NCBI RefSeq assembly: GCF_900108295.1
Contig: NZ_FNWK01000003.1
Location: forward strand, 316,295-380,294
Source of the DNA: Sphingopyxis sp. YR583
Lineage (GTDB): Bacteria; Pseudomonadota; Alphaproteobacteria; Sphingomonadales; Sphingomonadaceae
DNA: 64,000 bases
Direction: 5' to 3'
How positions within the stretch are numbered: position 1 is the stretch's first letter; each line of letters begins with the position of its first letter. Positions 40,444 through 49,421 of the stretch are shown here, piece by piece. Below the pieces are notes generated by a model. It did not search any database, was not told the DNA's origin, and was given only the letters and a program-made list of their open reading frames with translations. The position numbers and the translations under genes were made by a program.

Positions 40444-41487
40444 GTGACCCGGGCAATTATCAGCTTCGACACCGAATTGTCCGCCGGACTCTATCAGCGC
40501 GGCGCCGACGCGCGCGCCAATTTCGAAAGCTCGATCCTCGGCCGCTGCCGCGACGGCGATTTTGGCATCCACTTCCAGATGGATATGCTCGAAAGCCACG
40601 GACTGACCGGGGTCTTCTTCATCGACCCCATGCCCGCGCTCGTCTATGGCCCCGAAGTCATCGACGCGATCGTCCGGCCCGTGGTCGAACGCGGGCATGA
40701 GGTGCAGGTCCATATCCACACCGAATGGCTCGCCTTTGCGCGCTTCAATCCGGTCGGACGACTGACCGGCCGCAATATCGGCGATTTCCCGCTCGCGGCG
40801 CAGAAGAAGCTGATCGCGCTCGCCCGCGACATATTGATGGGCGCCGGCGCGCCGAAGCCCACGGCCTTTCGCGCCGGCAATTTCGGCGCGAACGACGATA
40901 CGCTCCGCGCCCTCGCCGCCCTGGGCTTCCGCTTCGACAGCAGTTTCAACGGCGCGTATCAGGGACATGGCTGCGACATCTCGCTCGACCCCGGCAACCT
41001 CGGCATGCGTATCCACCACGGTGTTTGCGAGGTGCCGGTCAGCGGGCTGATGGACCGCACGAACCGCTTTCGCCCGGCGCAGCTATGCGCGATGTCCGAA
41101 GAGGAAATGCGCGATGCGCTGAGCCATAGCGCGGCGAGCGGCGCCATCCAGTTTTCGGCGTTCAGCCACAGTTTCGAACTGTTGAGCCGCGACCGCGAGG
41201 TTCCCAACGGGCTTGCGATCGCGCGGATGGAGGCTTTGTGCCGCGCGGTCGCGGACGACGCACGGATCGGCAGCGGCGGCTTTGCGACATTGCCCGGTCC
41301 GCCCGAGCGGCCGGCACGGATCGGGATCGCCGCGCCGAAGCCGCTGCGCACGCTCCGCCGGACGGTCGAGCAAGGCTATGGATATCTCGCGCACGAGGTG
41401 CGCTATGTCCGCGACCTCGTCGCCGTGACGGTCAACTCGTCGCGCTGGGGCAAGATATTAGGCGGCGTCTTCCTGGCCGTGGCCTAG
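40444..41487 (+). CDS. Polysaccharide deacetylase-like protein
   Basis: A 347-residue protein starting at GTG with a NodB-type deacetylase pattern: IISFDTELS at the first strand (Asp as catalytic or metal residue), the metal motif HEVQVHIHTEWL with two His, TAFRAGNFGANDDTLRALAALGFRFDSS, and HSFE near the end of the domain. Such enzymes remove N-acetyl groups from surface polysaccharides or peptidoglycan. No signal peptide is seen, so it may act on a cytoplasmic sugar precursor. The C-terminal 60 residues are outside the domain. Its 3' end overlaps zapE on the other strand by 30 bases. Confidence 0.82.
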   Translation: MTRAIISFDTELSAGLYQRGADARANFESSILGRCRDGDFGIHFQMDMLESHGLTGVFFIDPMPALVYGPEVIDAIVRPVVERGHEVQVHIHTEWLAFARFNPVGRLTGRNIGDFPLAAQKKLIALARDILMGAGAPKPTAFRAGNFGANDDTLRALAALGFRFDSSFNGAYQGHGCDISLDPGNLGMRIHHGVCEVPVSGLMDRTNRFRPAQLCAMSEEEMRDALSHSAASGAIQFSAFSHSFELLSRDREVPNGLAIARMEALCRAVADDARIGSGGFATLPGPPERPARIGIAAPKPLRTLRRTVEQGYGYLAHEVRYVRDLVAVTVNSSRWGKILGGVFLAVA

Positions 41488-42579
41488 CGCCAGATAATCG
41501 TCCGACTGCATTTCGGCGAGGCGACTTGCCGTGCGTTCGAATTCGAACGCGCCATCCCCCGCAATGTAAAGCTGGTCGGGCATCGCCGCCGCGCTCGCGA
41601 GCAGCTTGACCTTATATTCGTAAAGCGCGTCGATCAGCGTGACAAAGCGCGCCGCCTCGTTGCGGTTCTCGGGCCCCATGCGCGGAATGCCGACGAGGAT
41701 CACCGCGTGAAAATGCCGCGCGACTGCCAGATAGTCGGCGGCACCGCGCGCCTGCCCGCACAGTTTCTTGAACGAAAAGACTGCGACGCCTTTCAGCGCC
41801 TTGGGCACATGCAACGTCCGCCCGCCGCCGACATCGAGTTCCAGCGACGGCACATTGGCGCGGTCCTCGGGCGGATAGTCGGTGAGGCGGAAGAAGGCGG
41901 ACGACAGCGCCGCGCTCGCAACATCATCGGCGGGGACAAACCAGCGCGCGCCGTCACCTAGACGGTCGCGGCGATAGTCGGTCGGGCCGTTGAGGCTCAT
42001 CACGTCGAGCCGCTCCTCGACAAGCGCGATGAAGGGGAGGAAATGCTCGCGGTTGAGCCCGTCCTTGTAGAGATCCTTCGGCGGGCGGTTCGACGTCGCG
42101 ACCATTGTGACCCCGCGGTCGATCAGCGCGGTGAACAGGCGCGAGAGGATCATCGCATCGGCGCTGTTGTTCACGACCATTTCGTCGAAGGCCAGGCAGC
42201 GCGTATTTTCGGCGAGCGCATCGGCGACGAGCGGAATCGGATCGCCGCTCTCGCTTTTGCGCACGTCGCGCATCCGCGCATGTACGTCGAGCATGAAGGC
42301 GTAAAAATGGACACGACGCTTCCGCTCGATGGCAAGCTGGTCGTAGAAAAGGTCCATCAGCATCGACTTGCCGCGCCCGACCGCGCCCCACAGATAGACG
42401 CCGCGCAGTGCCTCCGGCTTGCGCCCCGTAATGCGCCAGAGCAGGCTGCCGCGCCTCGGCACGGCTTCGAGTTCGGCCTGCAGCCGGTTCAGCCGCTCGG
42501 CACCGGCGCGCTGCTCGGGGTCGGGTCGCAGCTCGCCCGCCGCGACAAGCGCGTCATAGGCTGCAAGGACGGTGGTCAC
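41458..42579 (-). CDS. zapE: Cell division protein ZapE / AFG1-like ATPase
   Basis: A 373-residue AAA-type ATPase of the AFG1/ZapE family, which in E. coli acts at the division ring and in eukaryotes in mitochondrial protein quality control. It has Walker A GAVGRGKS (65-72), Walker B LAFDEMVV, VATSNRPPKDLYKDGLNR and the FxxLC-type motif FSFKKLCGQARGAADYLA. It overlaps the upstream thioesterase by ATGA and is the last gene of the sdhB operon. Confidence 0.95.
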   Translation of the reverse strand: MTTVLAAYDALVAAGELRPDPEQRAGAERLNRLQAELEAVPRRGSLLWRITGRKPEALRGVYLWGAVGRGKSMLMDLFYDQLAIERKRRVHFYAFMLDVHARMRDVRKSESGDPIPLVADALAENTRCLAFDEMVVNNSADAMILSRLFTALIDRGVTMVATSNRPPKDLYKDGLNREHFLPFIALVEERLDVMSLNGPTDYRRDRLGDGARWFVPADDVASAALSSAFFRLTDYPPEDRANVPSLELDVGGGRTLHVPKALKGVAVFSFKKLCGQARGAADYLAVARHFHAVILVGIPRMGPENRNEAARFVTLIDALYEYKVKLLASAAAMPDQLYIAGDGAFEFERTASRLAEMQSDDYLALGHGQEDAA

Positions 42580-43067
42580 TTCTGGCTCGCCTTGCGGATC
42601 GTCCCGGCAAAACTCAGCACGATATGGCCATCCCCCTCGCCCTGCACGACAAGCCCGCGCAGGAAGATCAGTCGACCAGTCTCTCGCACCAGCTCAACCA
42701 CGGCGTCGAGCGGCTCGCCGACGCGGCCCGCACCGACAAATTGCGTCGAGAGGTCGAGCGTGACCGAATGGCCGGCATTGAGCGAGCCGAACTGGTGCGA
42801 CGCGGCGAACAGCGCGATGTCGACGAGCGCGAGGGTCACGGCGCCATGGACATTATCGCCGAGATTGCTGTGCTTGCGTTCGGGAAGCATCCGCACCCGC
42901 GCGCACGGACGGCCGTCGGCGGTCGACGGCTCCACGCGCACCATGAGCGGTTCGATAAAGCTGTTGAAGCGCGTCGGATCCTTGAGATCCCAGCTGATCC
43001 ATCCGCCGTCTAGTTCCTCGGCGCTGAAATATTCGCGGCGCTTCGGCTCCTCGATTCCGTCGTTCAT
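42576..43067 (-). CDS. PaaI-type hotdog thioesterase
   Basis: A 163-residue hotdog-fold protein. NVHGAVTLALVDIALFAASHQ has the family HG and catalytic acid on the central helix, and TLDLSTQFVGAGRVGEPLDAVVELVRETGRLIFLRGLVVQGEG matches the sheet. It would hydrolyse an acyl- or aryl-CoA thioester; substrate unknown. Start at ATG 43067 overlaps the stop of the upstream metallo-hydrolase, and its stop overlaps zapE: translational coupling on both sides. Confidence 0.88.
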   Translation of the reverse strand: MNDGIEEPKRREYFSAEELDGGWISWDLKDPTRFNSFIEPLMVRVEPSTADGRPCARVRMLPERKHSNLGDNVHGAVTLALVDIALFAASHQFGSLNAGHSVTLDLSTQFVGAGRVGEPLDAVVELVRETGRLIFLRGLVVQGEGDGHIVLSFAGTIRKASQK

Positions 43068-44032
43068 ACCTTGCAATATCCGTCCAGTTTCTTCGAGCGC
43101 ACGAGCTCGCCATAATAGTCGGCCATCGCCTTTGCCCGCTCGGTATCGGCGCCGATCCATCTTGCGGCGCCCGCGAGCCACCCGGCCGAACAGGTCTCAA
43201 GCGCGCCCGTCCCGCTTGCGCAAGCGATAAAATCGCCAAACGCAGCGCGCCAGCGGTCGAAATCGGCGATTGCCATGATCGGCCCATGCCCGGGAACGAT
43301 CTGTTCGGCGCCCGAGGCCGCCACGTCGTCGAGCGCCTTCAACCACCCCTCGGGGCAGGCGGTGTCGAGGAAAGGCACCGGCACCGTGACGAGGTCGCCA
43401 ACGATCGCGCGCTTCGCAGCCGAGTCGTAAATCCAGAGGTCGCGTTCGGTGACGGCGTGACGCGCGATACGCAGCGATAGCGGCCGACCTGCCAGTCGAA
43501 CATCGAGTGGTTCATCGACAACGACGTCGGGCCGCAAATCCTTCCCGCGCGCGATAGTCGCTAGGTCGCGCTTGACGTCTGCGACGGCTGTCTCGGGAAT
43601 TTCACCTGCCTCGAGCGCTTTGCGCGAATTTGCCGCGCTATTTGCGAGAAAACCTGTCAGCGCCCCATCGATTGCCGAGGTGCCGTAAACCTTGATCTGC
43701 GGCCAACTGTGCTTGAGCATCGAATTGCCACTGACATGATCCAGGTGCCAATGCGTGTTGACGATTGCGACGGGCCACCCGGCCCCCAATCCGAAGACCG
43801 CTCCAGAAATCAGGCCGACATGCCCAACGTGACGCCCAGTATCGACCAGAACAAGCCCCTCGGGCCCTTTAAGGATGATGCTGTTGCCGTCAGGCGACTG
43901 ACCAGCAGGAAAGCGACCTGGAACCAACCAGCTATCGCCGTCCATCGAAACGACAGCTTTTTCCTGCGCGAAAACGGCGGGCGGATGCCCCGCAAGCCCC
44001 AGCGCGAGCAGCGCCGGCAGCCAGCTCCGCAT
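43064..44032 (-). CDS. Secreted metallo-beta-lactamase-fold hydrolase
   Basis: A 322-residue protein with a signal peptide (SWLPALLALGLAGHPPAVFAQ) and an MBL fold. The metal motif is NTHWHLDHVSGN (His94, His96, Asp98, His99), the glycine-rich IVPGHGP carries a further His, and AKRAIVGDLVTVP supplies the bridging Asp. It lies between sdhB (stop/start share TGATG) and the thioesterase (ATGA). Enzymes of this kind include quinoprotein-relay proteins (SoxH-like) and lactonases. Role unknown; beta-lactam hydrolysis is not implied. Confidence 0.87.
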   Translation of the reverse strand: MRSWLPALLALGLAGHPPAVFAQEKAVVSMDGDSWLVPGRFPAGQSPDGNSIILKGPEGLVLVDTGRHVGHVGLISGAVFGLGAGWPVAIVNTHWHLDHVSGNSMLKHSWPQIKVYGTSAIDGALTGFLANSAANSRKALEAGEIPETAVADVKRDLATIARGKDLRPDVVVDEPLDVRLAGRPLSLRIARHAVTERDLWIYDSAAKRAIVGDLVTVPVPFLDTACPEGWLKALDDVAASGAEQIVPGHGPIMAIADFDRWRAAFGDFIACASGTGALETCSAGWLAGAARWIGADTERAKAMADYYGELVRSKKLDGYCKV

Positions 44033-44814
44033 CAGACGTGCCGCTCGGCTTCCAGCTTCTTGATCTCGGCAATCGCGCGCGCGGGGCTCAGCCCCTTGGG
44101 GCACGCGTTGGCGCAATTCATGATCGTGTGGCAGCGATAGAGGCGGAATGGGTCTTCAAGCTCGTCGAGCCGTTCGCCGGTCATCTCGTCGCGGCTGTCG
44201 GCCAGCCAGCGATACGCCTGAAGCAGGATCGCCGGACCGAGGAATTTGTCGCTGTTCCACCAATAGCTGGGGCAGCTCGTCGAGCAGCAGGCGCACAGGA
44301 TGCACTCATAGAGGCCGTCGAGCTTCTCGCGCTCGGCCGGCGACTGGAGCCGCTCTTTGCCGCTCGGCGTCGTCGTCTTGGTCTTCAGCCAAGGTTCGAT
44401 CGACGCATATTGCGCATAGAAATGGGTGAAGTCGGGAACGAGATCCTTGATCACATCCATCGAGGGCAGCGGGGTGATCGTGATATCGCCCTTCAGATCC
44501 TCGATCGCGGTCGTGCAGGCGAGGCCGTTCTTGCCGTTCATGTTCATCGAACAGCTGCCGCAAATGCCCTCGCGGCACGAACGGCGGAAGGTCAGCGTCG
44601 AATCCTGCTCGCTCTTCATCTTGATGAGCGCGTCGAGCACCATCGGGCCGCATTTTTCGGTGTCGATCTCGAACGTGTCGAAATGCGGGTTTTGTCCCTT
44701 GTCGGGATCGTAGCGATAGACCTTGAATTTCTTGACGGCGGTCGCGCCTTCGGCCTTGTGGACCTTGCCCGTCTTTTGCGGGCGGCTGTTCTTGGGCAGG
44801 ACGAATTGGGCCAT
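44032..44814 (-). CDS. sdhB: Succinate dehydrogenase iron-sulfur subunit
   Basis: A 260-residue complex II subunit carrying the three Fe-S centres: 2Fe-2S ligands in [15 protein letters not shown] and a downstream Cys, and the 4Fe-4S and 3Fe-4S ligands in [16 protein letters not shown] and [15 protein letters not shown]. It passes electrons from SdhA to the quinone site. It is first in an operon with metallo-hydrolase, thioesterase and zapE. The sdhC, sdhD and sdhA genes are not beside it: the upstream gene is divergent and unrelated. Confidence 0.97.
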   Translation of the reverse strand: MAQFVLPKNSRPQKTGKVHKAEGATAVKKFKVYRYDPDKGQNPHFDTFEIDTEKCGPMVLDALIKMKSEQDSTLTFRRSCREGICGSCSMNMNGKNGLACTTAIEDLKGDITITPLPSMDVIKDLVPDFTHFYAQYASIEPWLKTKTTTPSGKERLQSPAEREKLDGLYECILCACCSTSCPSYWWNSDKFLGPAILLQAYRWLADSRDEMTGERLDELEDPFRLYRCHTIMNCANACPKGLSPARAIAEIKKLEAERHV

Positions 44815-44939
44815 ATCGCTAGGTTCCTATGCAATTGCGCGCTGCCTAGCCCCGAATGGCAGAGTCGACAAGAGGGTGAAGAGCCCAAAGCGCGAAAGCC
44901 GCTGGCGGCGCGGCGGACGAGCCGCTAGGTGCGGCAACG

Positions 44940-46484
44940 ATGAGCGAAGACGTCGCCCAACCCGCCGTTACCAGCCGCAGCGTCGCGCGCGGGCTCGGCA
45001 CGACCGTGCTGGCCCGCCTCGGCGCAGTGGTCGAGATCGTCGCGCAGCCGCTCTATGTGCTCATGTTCGGCCTCGCCGGCTACGGCCTCTATGCCGTGCT
45101 GTGGGCCGCGGTGAACCTGCTCGAGAATATCTTCGACCTCGGCATGACGAGTGCAATGCAACGCACAGTGCCGCAATCGGCGAGCAAGGCCGAGGCGGCG
45201 GCGGCGCTGCGTACCGCGATGATCTTCGGCGTCGGACCATGTATAATCGTCGCGGCACTGGTCGCGTTCTTTGCCGCCGACCTCGGGCCGCTGCTCAACG
45301 TGGCGGAGCGGGACCGCGAACTCGTCACCCCCGCGATCCGCATCTTCGTCTGGGCACTTCCGCTATGGGCCTTTGTCGAGATCGCGACCTCGGCGCTGCG
45401 CGCGCGCATGGTGTTCGGCGCCGAAATCCGACTGCGGATCGTCTGGGAACAGATGATGCGGCTGGTGTTTGCAGGGCTATTTTTCGTCGGCGGACTTGGC
45501 CTCAAGGGCCTGTTCATCGCGCATCTTTGTTCGCTCGCGATCACCGCTGGGCTCAGCGTCCGCCTGCTCGCGCGTCACTATAGTTTCGCCGACCTGTGGC
45601 GCGGCCCGTGGGTCACCGAGACGACGCGCAACACCTTCTGGGCCGGACTTTCGATCCTGCCGTCGAACATCATCACACGGCTGTTCGGCGATGCCCCGGC
45701 GCTGATCCTGAACATGCTGCTTCCCGGCGCGGCGGGCGCAGCGGCTGCAGGCCTGTTCACGATCGCGCGCAAGCTGTCGAGCGTCGTCCAGCTGGTGCGC
45801 ATTGCCTTTACTTATGTCATGGCGCCGCTCGCCGCGAGCGCCGAACGCGAAGACCGACGGCAGGTCGCCGACATCTACGCCTATGCGACCCGACTCATTT
45901 CGGCGATCGCGCTTCCGCTGGCAGCCGTTCTTGCCGCGGGTAGCGCCTCGCTGCTCGGTTTGTTCGGACATGGCGCACAGGCGGCACAGGCGGCGCTGGT
46001 CATCCTGCTATTCGCGCGGGCGGCCGAAGCGGTGCTCGGCATTTCGGCGCCGGTGCTTCAGGTCGTCGCGGCGTTCCGCCAGCAGCTCACCGCCAGCATC
46101 TTCGGCGTCGCAGTCGCGATCGGTTCGGGGTGGCTGATCGTCGGCCATCTCGACCCACTGACCGGCGTGACGCTGGCAACCGCGATCGGGCTCGTCGTCA
46201 TGGCCGCCATCCCGACGCTCCAGCTCGCGCTCGTCGAAAAGCTGCACCCTTTCGACGCGCAGTTTCCAGCGGTCGCGCTGCGCGGCGTCGCAATCACGCT
46301 TGTCGCGGGAACGATAGCGGTGCTCGTCGACCTTCTGCCCGACTGGCTTTCCTTGCCGCTGCTCCTCTTGACCGCGGTGACTTCCATCTGGCTGTCGCTC
46401 CGCTTTGCCCTGCCGCTCGCCGATCGCCTGTCGCTGGGCAAAACCGGCCGCAAACTCCGGCTGTTCGAACACGAAAACATATGA
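44940..46484 (+). CDS. Polysaccharide/lipid-linked oligosaccharide flippase (Wzx/MVF-like)
   Basis: A 514-residue integral membrane protein with about fourteen helices, of the polysaccharide biosynthesis (MOP superfamily) type: SRSVARGLGTTVLARLGAVVEIVAQPLYVLMFGLAGYGLYAV at the start and FTIARKLSSVVQLVRIAFTYVMAPLA mid-way. It would flip a lipid-linked saccharide or lipid precursor across the inner membrane. It is first in a five-gene operon coupled by 1-4-base overlaps to a HAD phosphatase, a CDP-glycerol-type transferase, a CDP-alcohol phosphotransferase and a HIT protein. Substrate unknown but probably the product of these genes. Confidence 0.88.
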   Translation: MSEDVAQPAVTSRSVARGLGTTVLARLGAVVEIVAQPLYVLMFGLAGYGLYAVLWAAVNLLENIFDLGMTSAMQRTVPQSASKAEAAAALRTAMIFGVGPCIIVAALVAFFAADLGPLLNVAERDRELVTPAIRIFVWALPLWAFVEIATSALRARMVFGAEIRLRIVWEQMMRLVFAGLFFVGGLGLKGLFIAHLCSLAITAGLSVRLLARHYSFADLWRGPWVTETTRNTFWAGLSILPSNIITRLFGDAPALILNMLLPGAAGAAAAGLFTIARKLSSVVQLVRIAFTYVMAPLAASAEREDRRQVADIYAYATRLISAIALPLAAVLAAGSASLLGLFGHGAQAAQAALVILLFARAAEAVLGISAPVLQVVAAFRQQLTASIFGVAVAIGSGWLIVGHLDPLTGVTLATAIGLVVMAAIPTLQLALVEKLHPFDAQFPAVALRGVAITLVAGTIAVLVDLLPDWLSLPLLLLTAVTSIWLSLRFALPLADRLSLGKTGRKLRLFEHENI

Positions 46485-47188
46485 CCGATCCGCACCCCAT
46501 CCGTATCGCGATCTATGATCTCGACCGCACCGTGCTGCGCACCCCGACCTTCACGCTGTTCCTGCTGTGGGCGGCATGGCGCGAGGCGCCCTGGCGTCTG
46601 TTATTGCTCCCCGCTCTCGCAGCGCTGATGATCGGCTACGCCCTACGACTTTACGGGCGCGACCGCTTCAAACCCACCGCGATTCGCCTGATGCTGGGCG
46701 CGCGGATCGCGCCCGCACGCGCCGAAAATCTTGCGGCCGCCTTTGCCGCATGGCGTGTGCCGCATGACGTTCCGCCGGGCGCTGCCGCCTGCATCGCGCG
46801 CGACCGGGCGGAAGGATACCGGCTGTTGATGGCGACCGCCGCGCCGGAATTTTATGCGGGGGCAATCGCCGATGCGCTGGGCTTCGATGCCATTGTCGCT
46901 TCGCGCCACCTCCGCGATGGCATGGGCAACTGGATCCCCCTGCTCGACGGGCCGAACTGCTATGGCGCCGAGAAGGCGCGGCGCGTGAGCGAATGGCTCG
47001 CTGCCAACGCAAAGGACGAGGCCACACATATCCGCGCCTATTCGGACCATATCAGCGACGCGCCGACCTTCGCGCTCGCCAGCGAGGCCTGGCTGGTCGG
47101 GCGCGGCGATAAATATGTCCGGCTGGCGGCAAAACATGGCTGGCGCGCCGCCGATTTCGAGGATGCCGCCGTGGTCGAGGCCGGTTGA
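46481..47188 (+). CDS. HAD-IB family phosphatase
   Basis: A 235-residue HAD hydrolase. Motif I is YDLDRTVL (Asp13, Asp15, Thr17), motif II the Thr in LLMATAAPEF, and motif III/IV the SDHISDAPTFALA segment, placing it with subclass IB enzymes such as phosphoserine phosphatase and PgpB/PgpC-like phosphatases. It includes a hydrophobic stretch (about 30-60) that may sit in the membrane, as in the phosphatidylglycerophosphatase group. ATG 46481 overlaps the flippase stop (ATGA). A phospho-lipid or phospho-alcohol is the likely substrate. Confidence 0.87.
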   Translation: MTDPHPIRIAIYDLDRTVLRTPTFTLFLLWAAWREAPWRLLLLPALAALMIGYALRLYGRDRFKPTAIRLMLGARIAPARAENLAAAFAAWRVPHDVPPGAAACIARDRAEGYRLLMATAAPEFYAGAIADALGFDAIVASRHLRDGMGNWIPLLDGPNCYGAEKARRVSEWLAANAKDEATHIRAYSDHISDAPTFALASEAWLVGRGDKYVRLAAKHGWRAADFEDAAVVEAG

Positions 47189-48327
47189 TGCGTATCCTGT
47201 TCCTGTTTGTCGGTGAACCGCACCATGTGTTCCACGCGCTACCCATTGCCGCCGAGATGGCGGCAACAGGGCAAAAGGTCGAAGTCGCGGTCGCGAGCGC
47301 GGACCATCTGCGCGTGGCCGAACAGGTCGTACAAGCCTATCCGGGATTTGCGCCCCGCATCACGCTGCTTGGGCAAAAGGGTTTCGCCCGCTGGCTTCGC
47401 GACAAGGGGCTGTTCCGCAATCCACGCCTGCCGATCCTGATCGACGCGCTGCCCTATCTGCGTCAGTTCGACGCGATCGTCGTGCCCGAACGGACGACCA
47501 CAGCGATCCGCCATTTCCTGCCGCGGCGGACGCGATTGATCTTTACGCCGCACGGCGCGGGCGACCGCGCGATCATGCTCGACCCACGCGACCGGCATTT
47601 CGATTTCGTGCTCGTCGCAGGCGAGAAGAGCGAGCAGCGCCTGCTCGATGCCGGGACGATCCGGCAAGGGCGTTATGCCGTCAACGGCTATGTGAAGCTC
47701 GACCTGATGCCCCGGCTTCAGGCGGCGCGCGCGTCGCTGTTCGCGAACGGCCGGCCGACAGTCCTTTACGCCCCCCATTTCAAACGCGATCTGTCGTCGT
47801 GGGATCGGTTCGGACGCGATATCATCGACTGGTTCGCCGGGCAGGACCGCTATAATCTGGTCGTCGCGCCGCATGTTCGCCTGTTCGCCGAGGCAAGCGA
47901 TGCCGAGCGCGCGGCGGTGGCGGAACTCGCGGTACCCGGCAAGATATTGATCGATCTCGCGTCCGACCGCCTGTTCGACATGAGCTATACGAGCGGTGCC
48001 GACATCTATCTTGGCGATGTGAGCAGTCAGGTTTACGAGTTTCTCGCGACACCACGCCCGTGCCTGTTCCTCAACGCTCATGGCGTCGACTGGCAGGGCG
48101 ATCCCGACTATCTGTTCTGGACGCTGGGCGATGTGGTGAACGATCTCGCAGACCTGCCCGATGCACTGGAGCAGGCTCCGGCCCGACATCCGCTATATGC
48201 CGCCGCCCAGAGCGAAAGACTGGCGGAATCGATCGGCGGTAACCCGGCGGGCGCAGCGCGGCGCGGCGCCGACGCCATCCTCGGCTTCCTTGCAATGGAC
48301 GCGGGGCAGGATAAGAGCGAGGCATGA
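47188..48327 (+). CDS. CDP-glycerol glycerophosphotransferase-like protein
   Basis: A 379-residue GT-B-like protein with no TM helix. VLYAPHFKRDLSSWDRFG and the C-terminal DIYLGDVSSQVYEFLATPRPCLFLN match the teichoic-acid glycerophosphotransferase (TagF/TagB) signature, where Ser-Asp-x-Ser-Ser-x-x-x-E-F binds the CDP-alcohol phosphate. FTPHGAGDRAIM gives the early catalytic His. Those enzymes transfer polyol-phosphate from CDP-polyol to an acceptor. Here, together with a CDP-alcohol phosphotransferase and cytidylyltransferases, a phospho-alcohol transfer is likely. ATG 47188 overlaps the HAD stop by one base; a TTG one codon upstream is less likely. Confidence 0.75.
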   Translation: MRILFLFVGEPHHVFHALPIAAEMAATGQKVEVAVASADHLRVAEQVVQAYPGFAPRITLLGQKGFARWLRDKGLFRNPRLPILIDALPYLRQFDAIVVPERTTTAIRHFLPRRTRLIFTPHGAGDRAIMLDPRDRHFDFVLVAGEKSEQRLLDAGTIRQGRYAVNGYVKLDLMPRLQAARASLFANGRPTVLYAPHFKRDLSSWDRFGRDIIDWFAGQDRYNLVVAPHVRLFAEASDAERAAVAELAVPGKILIDLASDRLFDMSYTSGADIYLGDVSSQVYEFLATPRPCLFLNAHGVDWQGDPDYLFWTLGDVVNDLADLPDALEQAPARHPLYAAAQSERLAESIGGNPAGAARRGADAILGFLAMDAGQDKSEA

Positions 48328-49421
48328 CCGACGCGAAGTCCCTACCCGCCCTGACGCCGATCGGCGAAAATTCGACATTGCTGTGGGGCATGACCAATGC
48401 CGAACGGCTGCGGCGGCTGGCGCGCGCGGAGGGGTTGCCCGAAGCCTCTTCCACCGCTCAGCTTTACGTCAATCTCGACTATGTGTTCGACCCGGTATGG
48501 CTGCGCCATATCGTGACGCTGCCCGGTACGGTAGTGATGGACGGCGACGCGTTGGTGATGGCACATCTGACCGGGGGCATGACCCCTGCGGATATTGCGC
48601 AGCACCGCGGCGGGCTCACGATCATCGATTATCGCGACAATCCGCAAATTTATAACCGCCAGCTGCGCAAGCTCGACTGCCCGTTCATTCAGCGACTGAC
48701 CCCGGAAACGCGGCGCGAGATCGAACGGAAGAGCTATTTCGGCGCCTATAAGGGCGTCACCGATGCGCTGACCAAATATCTGTGGCCCGAACTCGCGCTG
48801 TGGCTGACGCGCGGTGCCGCGAGCATCGGCATGACACCGAACTTGGTCACCGCGATCGGCGCGACACTCTGTGTCTACGCGACCTACCTCTTTGCCTACG
48901 GCCAATATTGGGAGGGGATGCTCGCGGGCTTCATCTTCATGGTGCTCGATACCGTCGACGGAAAGCTCGCGCGCTGCACGATCACCTCGTCGAAATGGGG
49001 CAATGTCGCCGACCATGGCGTCGATTTGGTCCACCCGCCCTTCTGGTGGTATTTCTGGGGCGTCGGGCTGGGTGCCTGGGGTCTCGCGCTGTCGAACCAG
49101 ACCTTCCTGCTGGTGATGATCGCGGTCGTGGCGGGCTACGTCCTCCAGCGCGTGATCGAGGGGCTGTTCATCAAGGACTTCGGCATGGACATCCATGTCT
49201 GGCAGAAGTTCGACAGCGATTTCCGCCTCGTTACGGCACGCCGCAACCCGAATTTCGCGATCCTGTTCTTTGCGACGCTCGCGGGGCGCCCCGACATCGG
49301 CCTGATCGCGGTCGCCTGGTGGACGGTCATATCGCTCGTCGTCCATGCGGTGCGGCTGGTGCAGGCCTATGCCGTGAAGCGCTCGGGCCCTCCGATCGTC
49401 AGCTGGATGGAAGAAGCATGA
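48324..49421 (+). CDS. CDP-alcohol phosphatidyltransferase family protein with degenerate N-terminal domain
   Basis: A 365-residue protein. Residues 175-360 are a CDP-alcohol phosphotransferase membrane domain with the complete motif D-G-x2-A-R-x8-G-x3-D-x3-D (Asp212, Gly213, Ala216, Arg217, Gly226, Asp230, Asp234). Residues 110-165 (NRQLRKLDCPFIQRLTPETRR, then FGAYKGVTDALTKYLWP) resemble the linker of inositol-phosphate cytidylyltransferase/di-inositol-phosphate synthase fusions. Residues 1-110 could be a worn nucleotidyltransferase domain lacking the G-x-G-x-R motif. It should join a CDP-alcohol to a second alcohol. A separate cytidylyltransferase gene (50598) may supply the missing activity. 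ATGA overlaps on both sides. Confidence 0.87.
   Translation: MTDAKSLPALTPIGENSTLLWGMTNAERLRRLARAEGLPEASSTAQLYVNLDYVFDPVWLRHIVTLPGTVVMDGDALVMAHLTGGMTPADIAQHRGGLTIIDYRDNPQIYNRQLRKLDCPFIQRLTPETRREIERKSYFGAYKGVTDALTKYLWPELALWLTRGAASIGMTPNLVTAIGATLCVYATYLFAYGQYWEGMLAGFIFMVLDTVDGKLARCTITSSKWGNVADHGVDLVHPPFWWYFWGVGLGAWGLALSNQTFLLVMIAVVAGYVLQRVIEGLFIKDFGMDIHVWQKFDSDFRLVTARRNPNFAILFFATLAGRPDIGLIAVAWWTVISLVVHAVRLVQAYAVKRSGPPIVSWMEEA

Noticed and set aside
43064..44032. Annotating the MBL-fold protein as an antibiotic resistance beta-lactamase
   Set aside because: The metal motif is shared across the whole superfamily; sequence and operon context give no support for beta-lactam activity.
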